Origin: JASHVB01 sp049522565
GTDB taxonomy: Bacteria; Pseudomonadota; Alphaproteobacteria; Acetobacterales; Acetobacteraceae
Assembly (NCBI GenBank): GCA_049522565.1
Contig: JBEKNT010000252.1
Location: 1-9,964, forward strand
Reading direction: 5' to 3'
DNA: 9,964 bases
Part shown: positions 1-6,372 of the stretch, in pieces
How positions within the stretch are numbered: the first letter of the stretch is position 1
Layout of the letters: each line of letters opens with the position of its first letter
Translations under genes and position numbers: made by a program
Notes under the pieces: generated by a model
The model's input: only the letters and a program-made list of their open reading frames with translations
The model's database searches: none
What the model was told of the DNA's origin: nothing

Positions 1-240
1 GTCGCGGTCGGCACCTTGTCGGCGCGGCAGGAGCACCGCGCCGTCGGCCTGGGCATCTTCTACTCGCTGTATTATGCGGGCGGCACCATCGGGCCGGCGC
101 TGTGCGGCCGCGCGGCAGACCTGTATGGCGGCCCGGCGGGTGGCTTGCTGGCCGCCGCCGCAATCTCCGCCATGGCGATCCCGATGTACCTGCTGCACCG
201 GCGACTGGCGGCGCACACGGCCCTGGCGGAGAGCATTTGA
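1..240 (+). CDS. MFS transporter, C-terminal end (5' end outside window)
   Basis: The frame is open from base 1 and ends at TGA 238-240, giving 79 visible residues. Two hydrophobic stretches (roughly residues 18-38 and 48-66), separated by a short Arg/Asp-containing loop (CGRAADLYGG), look like the last two helices of a 12-helix major facilitator transporter. The tail 'LLHRRLAAHTALAESI' would be cytoplasmic. The motif 'YYAGGTIGPALCGRAAD' resembles the conserved Gly/Pro-rich helix 11 of the family. The role would be proton-driven transport of a small solute across the inner membrane; the substrate cannot be told from this fragment. An ATG/TTG start inside the window (TTG at 16) is not credible because the coding frame runs upstream of it. 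The gene converges on recX, so it is not part of the ABC operon. The family call is fairly safe, anything finer is not. Confidence 0.75.
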   Translation, partial: VAVGTLSARQEHRAVGLGIFYSLYYAGGTIGPALCGRAADLYGGPAGGLLAAAAISAMAIPMYLLHRRLAAHTALAESI

Positions 241-370
241 GGGCAGAGCGAGAAAGAGCGCATGCCACGCGCCTGACCTTAATCCTGCTGCGCATCGGCT
301 TGACCCGGCCACGACGATTGGGCGGCCGCTGCGGACCAACCGAATGTCGCACAGCGCCGGCTCGGATTAC
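241..370. other. Convergent intergenic spacer with a degraded repeat copy
   Basis: This 130-bp spacer separates the end of the MFS gene from the end of recX. I see no ORF of coding character and no hairpin followed by a T-run. Bases 297-311 (GGCTTGACCCGGCCA) are the exact reverse complement of bases 7569-7583 in the other convergent spacer, so this looks like a decayed copy of a dispersed element. Its second palindrome arm is mostly lost here. Confidence 0.5.
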
Positions 371-973
371 TCAGCGCCGGAATTCGTTGACCACCGCCTC
401 GGCTTCCGACGCATCGGTGTCCAGCGCCCGGGCGGCGACCGATTGCGGGAAGCCGGCGCGCGCGAGAATCGCCAGCTCGCGTCGCCGCCCCGCGGCATCC
501 GGCGGATCGCCCGCGCGGAACGGGCCGATGCGGCGGCGGCGCGCCAGTACCAGCGCGGCGGCGAGCTCGGCGTCGGCGGCACCGTCCGGGAGGACGTTGC
601 GCCGGGTCTCCGCGCCGACCCCCTTGGCGGCGAGGTGGGCGCCAATGGCGCGCCGCGACCGGCCGGCCCGCATCAGGCTGCGCACGCGGCTCTCGGCGAA
701 GGCGGCGTCGTTGACCGCGCCGGCGGCAGCCAGTCGCGCGACGACGCCGCGCGCGGCCTGCTGCGCGGCGGCGACCTGCGCGGCGAGCGCGTCGCGGTCG
801 GATTCGGCGGTCTGCGCGAGGCGTGCCCAGCGGTCGATGCGGCGTTCCAGCATACGCAGCAGACTGGCCTCGGTCGCGGCATAGCGGGCGAGGTAGTTCA
901 ACGCTGCGTCCCGCAACGCGTCCGCGTCCTGTGCCTGGGGTTGCGGCGGCTTGTTGCTCACCTTGCTGGCCAT
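371..973 (-). CDS. recX: Regulatory protein RecX
   Basis: The 200-residue product matches the RecX family: an alanine/arginine-rich, all-helical protein built of three-helix repeats. The recognisable first repeat is 'ALNYLARYAATEASLLRMLERRI' (residues about 24-46). Others are 'VVARLAAAGAVNDAAFAESRVRSLMRAGRSRRAIGAHL', split over residues 77-114, and the C-terminal 'ELAILARAGFPQSVAARAL'. RecX binds RecA filaments in the cytoplasm and limits recombinase and co-protease activity. I chose ATG at 971-973 because GGAGA lies about 9 bases upstream. An ATG at 1004-1006 would add 11 residues but has no clear ribosome site. The gene lies 38 bp after the ABC ATPase stop and in the same direction, so read-through from the operon is possible. 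recA is not in the window. Length (150-200 residues is usual) and motifs make the call firm. Confidence 0.88.
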   Translation of the reverse strand: MASKVSNKPPQPQAQDADALRDAALNYLARYAATEASLLRMLERRIDRWARLAQTAESDRDALAAQVAAAQQAARGVVARLAAAGAVNDAAFAESRVRSLMRAGRSRRAIGAHLAAKGVGAETRRNVLPDGAADAELAAALVLARRRRIGPFRAGDPPDAAGRRRELAILARAGFPQSVAARALDTDASEAEAVVNEFRR

Positions 974-1011
974 GCTGGTGGTCTCCGCGTGCGGCAGGGA
1001 TGGCATGATGT

Positions 1012-1767
1012 TTATGCCAGGCCAAGCAATCCGTAGATGCGCTGCACCAGCGCGCCGAACTCCGGCGTGGCGCGCATGGCGAGGCCTCGCGGATGCGGCA
1101 GGTCGATCGGGAAGCAATCCGCCATGCGCGCCGGGCCAGCGGTCAGCACCGCGCAATGCGTGCCGAGGAACACCGCCTCCTGCACGCTGTGGGTGACGAA
1201 GACGATGGTCTTGCCGCTCTCCTGCCAGATCCGCAACAACTCCAGATTGATGCGCTCGCGGGTGAGCGCGTCCAGCGCGCCGAACGGCTCGTCCATCAGC
1301 AGCAGTTCCGGATCGTGCACCAGGGCGCGGGCAATGGCGGCGCGCTGCTGCATGCCGCCGGACAGCTCATGCGGGAAGCGCGCGGCTTGGCCGCCGAGGC
1401 CGACCATCTCCAGCAACTGTCCCGCCCGTTGCCGCGCCGCCGCGCGCGGCAGATGCAGGATCTCCGCAGGCAGCATCACGTTCTCCAGGATGGTGCGCCA
1501 TTTCAGCAGCAGCGGCTGCTGGAACACCATGCCGACCCGCAGCCCGCCGGGCGTGGTGCGCACCTCGCCGCCGTCGGCGCCGTGCAGCCCGGCGAGGATT
1601 TTCAGCACCGTCGTCTTGCCGCAGCCCGACGGACCGACGAGCGACAGCAGATCGCCCTGGTGCACGTCGAACGTAACGTCCGAGACCGCGACATGCGGAC
1701 CGTCCGCCGCCGCATAGATCTTGCTGACATTGCGCAGGCTGACTTGCACCGCGCGCGCGGCCGGCAT
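1012..1767 (-). CDS. ABC transporter ATP-binding protein (SsuB/TauB/NrtD-like)
   Basis: A 251-residue nucleotide-binding subunit that powers import through the permease at 4731-5540. All diagnostic motifs are intact: Walker A GPSGCGKT (45-52), Q-loop in VFQQPLLLKW (81-90), signature LSGGMQQR (135-142), Walker B LLLMDEP (155-161) with its catalytic Glu at 160, D-loop GALDALT, and switch His193 in VTHSVQEA. The length and 'FGALDALTRE' motif fit the nitrate/sulfonate/taurine group of ATPases, which pair with NMT1-type binding proteins such as the one at 6446. The start ATG (1765-1767) shares one base with the TGA of the upstream aldolase-like gene (TGATG), with no good ribosome site before it, so translation is probably coupled. 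The frame is open far upstream, but that extension runs antiframe through the neighbour and lacks family similarity. The transported compound is unknown. Confidence 0.93.
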   Translation of the reverse strand: MPAARAVQVSLRNVSKIYAAADGPHVAVSDVTFDVHQGDLLSLVGPSGCGKTTVLKILAGLHGADGGEVRTTPGGLRVGMVFQQPLLLKWRTILENVMLPAEILHLPRAAARQRAGQLLEMVGLGGQAARFPHELSGGMQQRAAIARALVHDPELLLMDEPFGALDALTRERINLELLRIWQESGKTIVFVTHSVQEAVFLGTHCAVLTAGPARMADCFPIDLPHPRGLAMRATPEFGALVQRIYGLLGLA

Positions 1768-2822
1768 CAGTCGAGCCAGCGGGCGAGATTGGCGGCGACG
1801 AAGGCGTCGTCGGCCAGATCGGCGTGCTGCGCGCAGACGCGGTCGATCTCCGCCGCCTGCCCGGGACTCAGTCCCTCCTCCGGATCGAGGCACCAGATGC
1901 CTTCCAGCAGACCTTGGCGGCGCAGCACCTCGTGGCAGCCGGCGATGCAGCCGGCGAAGTCGTGCGCGACGTCGAAGAAGGCGGCATTGCAATCCGTCAC
2001 GCGGCTGTCGAGCGCCAACAACTCCGCGGATACCGCACCGGAAGCGGCCGCCGCGCGGCAGCGGGCCAGCAGATCGACGGCGTTGCGCGTCCAGACCGAC
2101 CAATGGCCGAGCAATCCGCCGCGGAACCGCAGCGTCACCGGCTGGGCCTCGCGCATCACCGTGAAGGGCGTGACCAGGTCGAGCACGATATGGTCGTCGT
2201 TGCCGGTGTAGAGGGTGATGCGATCCTCCGCGCCGGCCTCGGCGACGCCGCGCATCACCGCGAGCGTGCGGTAGCGGTTGAATGGCGCGACCTTGATCGC
2301 CACGACATTGTCGATCGCGGCGAAGCGCGTCCAGAACGCGGCATCCAGATCGCGCCCGCCCACCGCGGGCTGCAAATAGAACCCGACCAGCGGGATTTCC
2401 GCTGCCACGGCTTCGCAATGCGCGATCAGCGCAGCGACCTCCGCCGTGCGCATCGCACCAAGGCTGAGCAATCCGGCATGGTAGCCGAGCCGCACCGCGA
2501 GCCGCGCTTCCGCCACCGCCTGCGTGGTCGCGCCGCAAATTCCCGCAATCATCACCGCCGGCCGGCCTGTCCAGTCGGCGGCGGCGCGGGCCGCGGTTTC
2601 CAACACGGGCTCATAGAGCCCGACATCGCGGATGGCGAATTGCGTGGTGTGGACGCCGACGGCCAGGCCGCCGCTGCCGGCATCGAGATAATAGCGGCTG
2701 AGCGCGCGCTGCCGGCGCGGATCGAGGCGGCGCGCAGGATCCAGCGCCAGCGGATGCGCCGGGATGACGCTGCCCTGGCGCAGCAGGTTCAGGATGGTGG
2801 GCGGCAGGTCCGAACGATGCAT
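1767..2822 (-). CDS. DapA/NanA-type (dihydrodipicolinate synthase family) TIM-barrel protein
   Basis: The 351-residue protein reads as a class I aldolase/lyase of the DHDPS/N-acetylneuraminate lyase superfamily. The likely Schiff-base lysine is K177 in VVAIKVAPF, matching the 'IxGIKE' strand-6 lysine of DHDPS. The strand-5 tyrosine is Y149 in LVGFYLQPA, corresponding to the 'YYNxP' motif, and 'TGNDD' (206-210) follows where DHDPS has 'SGDD'. Family members make or break C-C bonds of 2-keto acids, or dehydrate sugar acids, in the cytoplasm. Two features are atypical. The strand-2 signature GTTGE reads HTTQF (58-62), and the protein is about 50 residues longer than DHDPS, with the extra part at the C-terminus. 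It is thus unlikely to be the housekeeping lysine-pathway enzyme. ATG 2820-2822 is preceded by AAGGA about 10 bases upstream. The gene begins 12 bp after the GNAT stop and overlaps the ATPase start by one base. The substrate is unknown. Confidence 0.8.
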   Translation of the reverse strand: MHRSDLPPTILNLLRQGSVIPAHPLALDPARRLDPRRQRALSRYYLDAGSGGLAVGVHTTQFAIRDVGLYEPVLETAARAAADWTGRPAVMIAGICGATTQAVAEARLAVRLGYHAGLLSLGAMRTAEVAALIAHCEAVAAEIPLVGFYLQPAVGGRDLDAAFWTRFAAIDNVVAIKVAPFNRYRTLAVMRGVAEAGAEDRITLYTGNDDHIVLDLVTPFTVMREAQPVTLRFRGGLLGHWSVWTRNAVDLLARCRAAAASGAVSAELLALDSRVTDCNAAFFDVAHDFAGCIAGCHEVLRRQGLLEGIWCLDPEEGLSPGQAAEIDRVCAQHADLADDAFVAANLARWLD

Positions 2823-2834
2823 GGGGTAAGATCC

Positions 2835-3686
2835 TTAGCCGAATTCAGGTCCGGCGGCGGCAAGCAACCGCATCGGGTTGCCTGGCAGCGTGTCTCGGCC
2901 GAGCGCCATGCGGCAGAACCCGCGGCGCGGTGTGAAGCCGCGTTGCGTGAGATCGTGCGCCAGGTCCTCTCCGGCCGCGAGCAAGTCGATGATGACCGGG
3001 CCGGGTGCGGCGTCGATGGCACGGCCGAGCAGTCCGGCGGCATGACGCGGCGTGCCGATCACGGGGCCGATCTGCCAGGCATGGCGTCCGGGACGCAGCA
3101 CGACGGCATTATCGCCGGCCGACCATGTGCCGGCACCGGGTCGCGCCTGGAAATCATCGAGCAGGAAGCTGCGGGAGGCGCCAAAGGATTGCGAGTCCAG
3201 TATTCGTACCGACTCCCCCCAACCTTGCTGCGCTTCGCGCCCCAAGCCCACAAGGGGAGGGGGAGTCTGGTTGGCGTCAGCCCAGCGCGTCATGCGCGTC
3301 AGCGTGGTGAAGCCGAGCGCGCGATAGACCGGCTCGCCTGCCTCTGTCGCATCGAGCAATGCCGCACGCCGCTGCGCGCGCAGCCGCGCCATGCACTGCT
3401 GCATCAGGCGTTTTGCCAGACCACGCCGGCGGAATTCGGCCGTCACCAGCACCATGGAGATCCATGCGAAATCGGCCCCGTAGGGCAGGATGGCGGCGGT
3501 TGCCACCAGCCGTTCGCCGGTCAGCACGCCGAAGACCTCGCCGTGACGTTGGAAGATCTGCCAATCCGCGGCGTTCTGGTTCCAGCCGGCCTCGTCGGAC
3601 AGCGCCTGCGCCTGCGGCAACAGCGCGGCATCCAGCGCGATCTGTTGCAGCGTGCCGGCAGCCTGTTCCACCGGCTCAATAAACAC
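2835..3686 (-). CDS. Two-domain GNAT-family acetyltransferase
   Basis: A 283-residue protein. Residues about 1-135 form a GNAT domain: the acetyl-CoA pyrophosphate loop is 'VTAEFRRRGLAKRLM' (81-95; R/Q-x-x-G-x-G/A pattern RRRGLA), preceded by the strand 'FAWISMVLV', and closing with the typical 'GEPVYRALGF' (117-126). Residues about 160-283 fit the second GNAT-like domain seen in paired acetyltransferases ('GPVIIDLLAAG', 'LTQRGFTPRRGFCRMALG'). GNAT enzymes transfer an acyl group from acyl-CoA to an amine; the acceptor here is unknown. The start is GTG at 3684-3686, giving an 11-bp overlap with the end of the epimerase gene; there is no later Met until residue 77, and the ribosome site is weak. 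The linker (residues 140-159) is encoded by a palindromic repeat lying in frame (3211-3267). The C-terminal domain stays in frame after it, so the gene looks functional rather than broken. Confidence 0.82.
   Translation of the reverse strand: MFIEPVEQAAGTLQQIALDAALLPQAQALSDEAGWNQNAADWQIFQRHGEVFGVLTGERLVATAAILPYGADFAWISMVLVTAEFRRRGLAKRLMQQCMARLRAQRRAALLDATEAGEPVYRALGFTTLTRMTRWADANQTPPPLVGLGREAQQGWGESVRILDSQSFGASRSFLLDDFQARPGAGTWSAGDNAVVLRPGRHAWQIGPVIGTPRHAAGLLGRAIDAAPGPVIIDLLAAGEDLAHDLTQRGFTPRRGFCRMALGRDTLPGNPMRLLAAAGPEFG
3211..3267. repeat. GC-rich palindromic repeat element inside the GNAT gene
   Basis: Arms GACTCCCCCCAACCTTG (3211-3227) and CAAGGGGAGGGGGAGTC (3251-3267) pair at 14 of 17 positions. 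The sense mRNA of the minus-strand gene pairs at 15 of 17 when one G-U is counted. The 23-base loop contains TGCGCTTCGCGC, itself able to fold. Such a C-run/G-run hairpin with a CTTCG-type centre is typical of dispersed intergenic palindromes of GC-rich proteobacteria. That class assignment is from general knowledge, and no second copy lies in this window. It encodes residues 140-159 of the acetyltransferase (QTPPPLVGLGR...), low-complexity sequence with no match to GNAT motifs. True element ends may lie a few bases outside the arms. Confidence 0.72.
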
Positions 3687-4713
3687 CGCTGCGCACTTCG
3701 AATTTCGTCGGCTTGCCGAGGCTTGGCCGATCCTGCGCCACCCACTCCGCCACCCAGTCCAGCATCGACGCCAGCGGCACCACCGGATAGCCGAACAGCC
3801 GCGCCGCTTCGGCGGTGTTGGTGAGCCAGCATTCCGTCGCCTCGGTCCCGGTTAGTACCGGGGTGCGGTCGAGGCGGCGGCCAAGCTCGGCGGCGAGCCA
3901 GCGTACGGAAAGCGTCTCCGGTCCGCTGACATTGAGCGGCGCCGTGGGCGACGTGCAATGCCGCAGGCAACGCAGCGCCTGCGTCGCGGCATCGCCCTGC
4001 CAGATCACGTTGACATGCCCCATTGTGAGATCGAGCGGCACGGCGTCGCGCACCTTGCGTGCGATGTCATACAGCACGCCGTAGCGCAGATCGATCGCGT
4101 AGTTCAGCCGGAACAGCCGGCCGGGCGTGCTGTGCAGCGCGGAGAAATGCTGGAACATGCGCTCCCGGCCGATGCAGGTCATGGCATATTCGCCGGGCGG
4201 ATCGGGCTGCGTCGCTTCGGTCGCGCCGCCCTGCGATACCGGCACGAAGGGATAGACGCAGCCGGTCGAGAACGCGACGATGCGCGACTGGGAGAAATGC
4301 TCCGCGACGAGCGCCGGCAGGTGCACGTTCATCGCCCAGGTGAGTGCGGGATTGTCTCCCGCGCCAAATTTGTAGCCCGCCATGAAGATGATGTTGGGCG
4401 CTTGCGGCAGGGCGCGCACCGACTCGCGGTCGAGCAAGTCCGCGGTGACGGTTTCGATGTCGGCGCGCTCCAGTTCCTGCTGGAGGCCGGGCGTGGAGAA
4501 GCGCGCAACGGCGATGATGCGCTTGCCCGGAGCGGCGTTGCGGGCGAGGCGTGCCAGCGTCGGGCCCATCTTGCCGCCGACGCCGAGAATCATCAGATCG
4601 CCATCGATCTGGCCGAGATCACGCACCAGCGCCTCGCTGGGCCGGGCGAGAAGCTCGTCCAGCGCCTCGACGCTGTCGAGGCGCGCGGGCAGCGTTGCGT
4701 GTTCGAGCAGCAT
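3676..4713 (-). CDS. NAD(P)-dependent epimerase/dehydratase-family (extended SDR-like) protein
   Basis: A 345-residue Rossmann-fold protein. The dinucleotide-binding loop is GVGGKMG (44-50) after the strand 'GDLMIL'. An acidic residue follows the fourth strand in 'VTADLLD' (89-95), the 'NIIFMAG' strand (107-113) ends the NAD-side, and 'VAFSTGCVYP' (146-155) matches the 'SS..VYG' active-site strand of extended SDRs. Family members epimerise, dehydrate or reduce nucleotide sugars and related substrates. Where the catalytic YxxxK should stand, the sequence reads YAMTC (176-180), with the downstream Glu184 in its usual place, so the lysine is replaced by cysteine and chemistry may differ. 'LNVSGPETLSV' (260-270) is the usual C-terminal substrate-domain motif. 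ATG 4711-4713 is set by GGAGGAA 6 bases upstream. The gene starts 17 bp after the permease stop and overlaps the GNAT start by 11 bp. The frame's further upstream extension is out-of-frame permease sequence. Confidence 0.83.
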   Translation of the reverse strand: MLLEHATLPARLDSVEALDELLARPSEALVRDLGQIDGDLMILGVGGKMGPTLARLARNAAPGKRIIAVARFSTPGLQQELERADIETVTADLLDRESVRALPQAPNIIFMAGYKFGAGDNPALTWAMNVHLPALVAEHFSQSRIVAFSTGCVYPFVPVSQGGATEATQPDPPGEYAMTCIGRERMFQHFSALHSTPGRLFRLNYAIDLRYGVLYDIARKVRDAVPLDLTMGHVNVIWQGDAATQALRCLRHCTSPTAPLNVSGPETLSVRWLAAELGRRLDRTPVLTGTEATECWLTNTAEAARLFGYPVVPLASMLDWVAEWVAQDRPSLGKPTKFEVRSGVY

Positions 4714-4718
4714 GCGCG

Positions 4719-4725
4719 TTCCTCC
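4719..4725 (-). promoter_or_regulatory. Strong ribosome binding site that sets the epimerase start
   Basis: On the minus strand GGAGGAA is followed by CGCGC and then ATG at 4713-4711. It is the best Shine-Dalgarno match in the operon and shows that the frame, which stays open for another 300 codons upstream, begins translation here. Confidence 0.75.
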
Positions 4726-4730
4726 AGCGT

Positions 4731-5540
4731 TCACCCAGACTGCTCTCGTGCGAAGCCGCCGCGCAAGCACAGCCGTTCCAGTCCCAGGCAGAGAAGATAA
4801 AGCGTCACGCCGATCACCGTGAGCAAGACCACCGCCATGAACATGGCCGGAATGTCGAGCGTCGCCTGCACCTGGATCATCAGATAGCCGAGGCCGCGAT
4901 CGGAGGCGACGAACTCGCCCACCACCGCGCCGGCCACGGCGAGGATCGCCGCCACCTTCATGCCGGAAAACAGATAGGGCAGGGCGCCCGGCAGTTGGAT
5001 CTTTGTGAAGATCTGCCAGCGCGTGCCTTTCAGCGAACGTACGAGATCGATCAGCTCCGGCTCGATCTCGCGCAGCCCGCGTCCGGTATTGAGCAATACT
5101 GGGAAGAGACAGAGGCTGAAGGTTATCAGGACGTTCGAGACGATGCCGTAGCCCATCCACACGATCACCAGCGGCCCGAGTGCGACTTTCGGGATCATGT
5201 TGAGCGTAATGAACAGCGGGAAGATCGCCAGCGTCAACACGCGCGACCAGGAGAACAGCAGCGCGAGACCGACGCCGCAAGCCAACGCAAGCACGAAGCC
5301 GCCGAAGATTTCCACTGTCGTCACCAGCGTGTTCGGCCACCAGGCATAGGACGTCTTGCTCAGCGTTTGCAGCATCTCCAGGGGAGAGGGCAGCACGAAA
5401 GGCCGGATGTGCCAGAAATCGACGGCCCCCTGCCAGACGAGCACCAGCGCGACATGCATCGCGATGACGACCATCATGCGGCCACGGCGGCGCATGTTCC
5501 GCGGCACGGCAGGCGCGATGGCGGCAAGCGTCGTGCTCAT
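4731..5540 (-). CDS. ABC transporter permease (SsuC/TauC-like, BPD family)
   Basis: A 269-residue integral membrane protein with about six hydrophobic segments: near 22-40, 73-97, 101-127 (in two runs), 132-150, 195-211 and 232-254. The cytoplasmic EAA-type coupling loop is clear at about 162-194 ('ELIDLVRSLKGTRWQIFTKIQLPGALPYLFSG'-type pattern, split around the Gly171 and Pro184 marks). This loop docks the ATPase encoded at 1012. 'FVLPSPLEML' (48-57) and 'NMIPKVALGPLVIVWMG' (114-130) are hallmarks of nitrate/sulfonate/taurine-type permeases that take ligand from NMT1-type binding proteins. The subunit probably works as a homodimer, since only one permease gene is present. Its ATG (5538-5540) overlaps the TGA of the TetR gene as ATGA, with no Shine-Dalgarno, so translation is likely coupled to the regulator. 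The substrate is not predictable. Confidence 0.92.
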   Translation of the reverse strand: MSTTLAAIAPAVPRNMRRRGRMMVVIAMHVALVLVWQGAVDFWHIRPFVLPSPLEMLQTLSKTSYAWWPNTLVTTVEIFGGFVLALACGVGLALLFSWSRVLTLAIFPLFITLNMIPKVALGPLVIVWMGYGIVSNVLITFSLCLFPVLLNTGRGLREIEPELIDLVRSLKGTRWQIFTKIQLPGALPYLFSGMKVAAILAVAGAVVGEFVASDRGLGYLMIQVQATLDIPAMFMAVVLLTVIGVTLYLLCLGLERLCLRGGFAREQSG

Positions 5541-6310
5541 GCGGCGAGGCTCGCGCGCGGCCGGGCGCGTCCACGCGAAGCGGCGGGTCGCGGCGCCGCC
5601 GCGCGTTCACGCACCGCTACGGGTTGCACCGCCGTCATGACAAAATCCACCACGTGCCGGCGGCGCAGCGCGATCTCCCGCCGCGCCGCGAGATCGCGGC
5701 CGAAGATCGCCGACAGAGTCCGGGTGTTGGAGAAATAGAAATAGCCCAGCGCCGCCATCGATATATAGAGTTGTAACGGGTCGATTCCCGGGCGAAAGCA
5801 GCCCTGCGCCACGCCCGCGCGCAACGTGCGGGCGATCAGTTTGATCAGCGGTGAATGCATCGCTCCCAGCGCCTCCGAGCGCCGCAGGTGCAGCCCGCCA
5901 TAGCCGTTCTCGTCATTCAGCAGGGCGATGAAATCCGGATTTTCCGAGAGGTAGTCGAAGGAAAATCCAACCAGTGTCGCCAGCGCCTGCGTCGGCACCA
6001 GATCCCCAAGCGACAAATTCTGCTCTCGCGCGCGGATATCGGCATACACGCTTTCCAGCACCGCCTGGTAAAGTTGCTCTTTGCTGCCGAAGTAGTGGTA
6101 GACGAGCTGCTTGTTCAGCCCCGCCGCCGCGGCGATCTCGGCGACGCGCGCCCCCGCCAGCCCCTTGCGCGCGAACACCGCACGCCCCGCCGACAACAGT
6201 GCCCGCCGCGACGCCGCCGGGTCGCGCGCCGCGCGCTGGCGTTCGGTGTTGTCCGCCGCCTTCCTGCTGCCTGCCGCCGCCACGCTCGCTCTCGCCGTCG
6301 TCTGTCTCAC
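5537..6310 (-). CDS. TetR/AcrR-family transcriptional regulator
   Basis: A 257-residue protein with the N-terminal TetR DNA-binding domain: helix 1 'RRALLSAGRAVFARKG' (35-50), then the helix-turn-helix 'VAEIAAAAGLNKQLVYHYFGSKEQLY' type stretch at 56-81, with the diagnostic YHYFGSK at 71-77. The ligand-binding half follows ('FDYLSENPDFIALLNDENG', 118-136), of the general RutR-like C-terminal type. The protein carries a basic N-terminal arm of about 30 residues and an Ala/Arg/Pro-rich tail after residue 232, both likely disordered. The start is GTG at 6308-6310; no Met or better start exists back to the in-frame stop at 6350-6352, and GTG at residue 10 is an alternative. It heads the minus-strand operon, overlaps the permease by 4 bp and faces the binding-protein gene, so it probably represses both directions, and itself, until a ligand related to the transported compound binds. 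Confidence 0.9.
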   Translation of the reverse strand: MRQTTARASVAAAGSRKAADNTERQRAARDPAASRRALLSAGRAVFARKGLAGARVAEIAAAAGLNKQLVYHYFGSKEQLYQAVLESVYADIRAREQNLSLGDLVPTQALATLVGFSFDYLSENPDFIALLNDENGYGGLHLRRSEALGAMHSPLIKLIARTLRAGVAQGCFRPGIDPLQLYISMAALGYFYFSNTRTLSAIFGRDLAARREIALRRRHVVDFVMTAVQPVAVRERAAAPRPAASRGRARPRASLAA

Positions 6311-6347
6311 ACTGCTGCCTGTCGCTCGGTGTGGCCTGACCTTTGCG

Positions 6348-6371
6348 TATCAACCATCCGGTTGTTTGATA
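6348..6371. promoter_or_regulatory. Candidate TetR operator: 24-bp imperfect palindrome
   Basis: The site starts TATCAA, ends TTGATA and has a CCGG centre (6358-6361). Twenty of 24 positions are self-complementary. It is the only strong palindrome in the 135-bp gap between the divergent TetR and binding-protein genes, and it abuts the -35-like TTGACC of the plus-strand promoter. TetR proteins usually bind such twofold-symmetric sites near their own gene. Assignment to this TetR is inference from position. Confidence 0.6.
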
Positions 6372-6372
6372 A

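Noticed and set aside
241..370. Rho-independent terminator between the MFS gene and recX
   Set aside because: GC-rich self-complementary bits (for example GCGGCCGC) are present, but no stem is followed by a T-run on either strand.
371..1156. A 261-residue RecX with a long N-terminus
   Set aside because: The first 50 residues overlap the ABC ATPase coding region in another frame. Family similarity begins after Met at 973.
1012..2538. A 508-residue ABC ATPase with an N-terminal extension
   Set aside because: The extension overlaps the aldolase-like gene in another frame and has no recognisable domain. The 251-residue form from 1767 has normal family length.
2835..3686. The GNAT gene as a pseudogene broken by the palindromic insertion
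   Set aside because: The frame is open through the element and both domains keep their motifs, so there is no sign of loss of function.
1824..3824. A 666-codon open frame on the plus strand
   Set aside because: It lies antisense to the aldolase-like, GNAT and part of the epimerase genes. Its product is Arg/His/Gln/Ala-rich without domain pattern, as expected for the antisense of GC-rich codons.
3676..5610. A possible 644-residue fusion of the epimerase with an upstream domain
   Set aside because: The part before 4713 is out-of-frame reading of the permease and TetR genes, Arg-rich and without folds. A strong GGAGGAA site fixes the real start at 4713.
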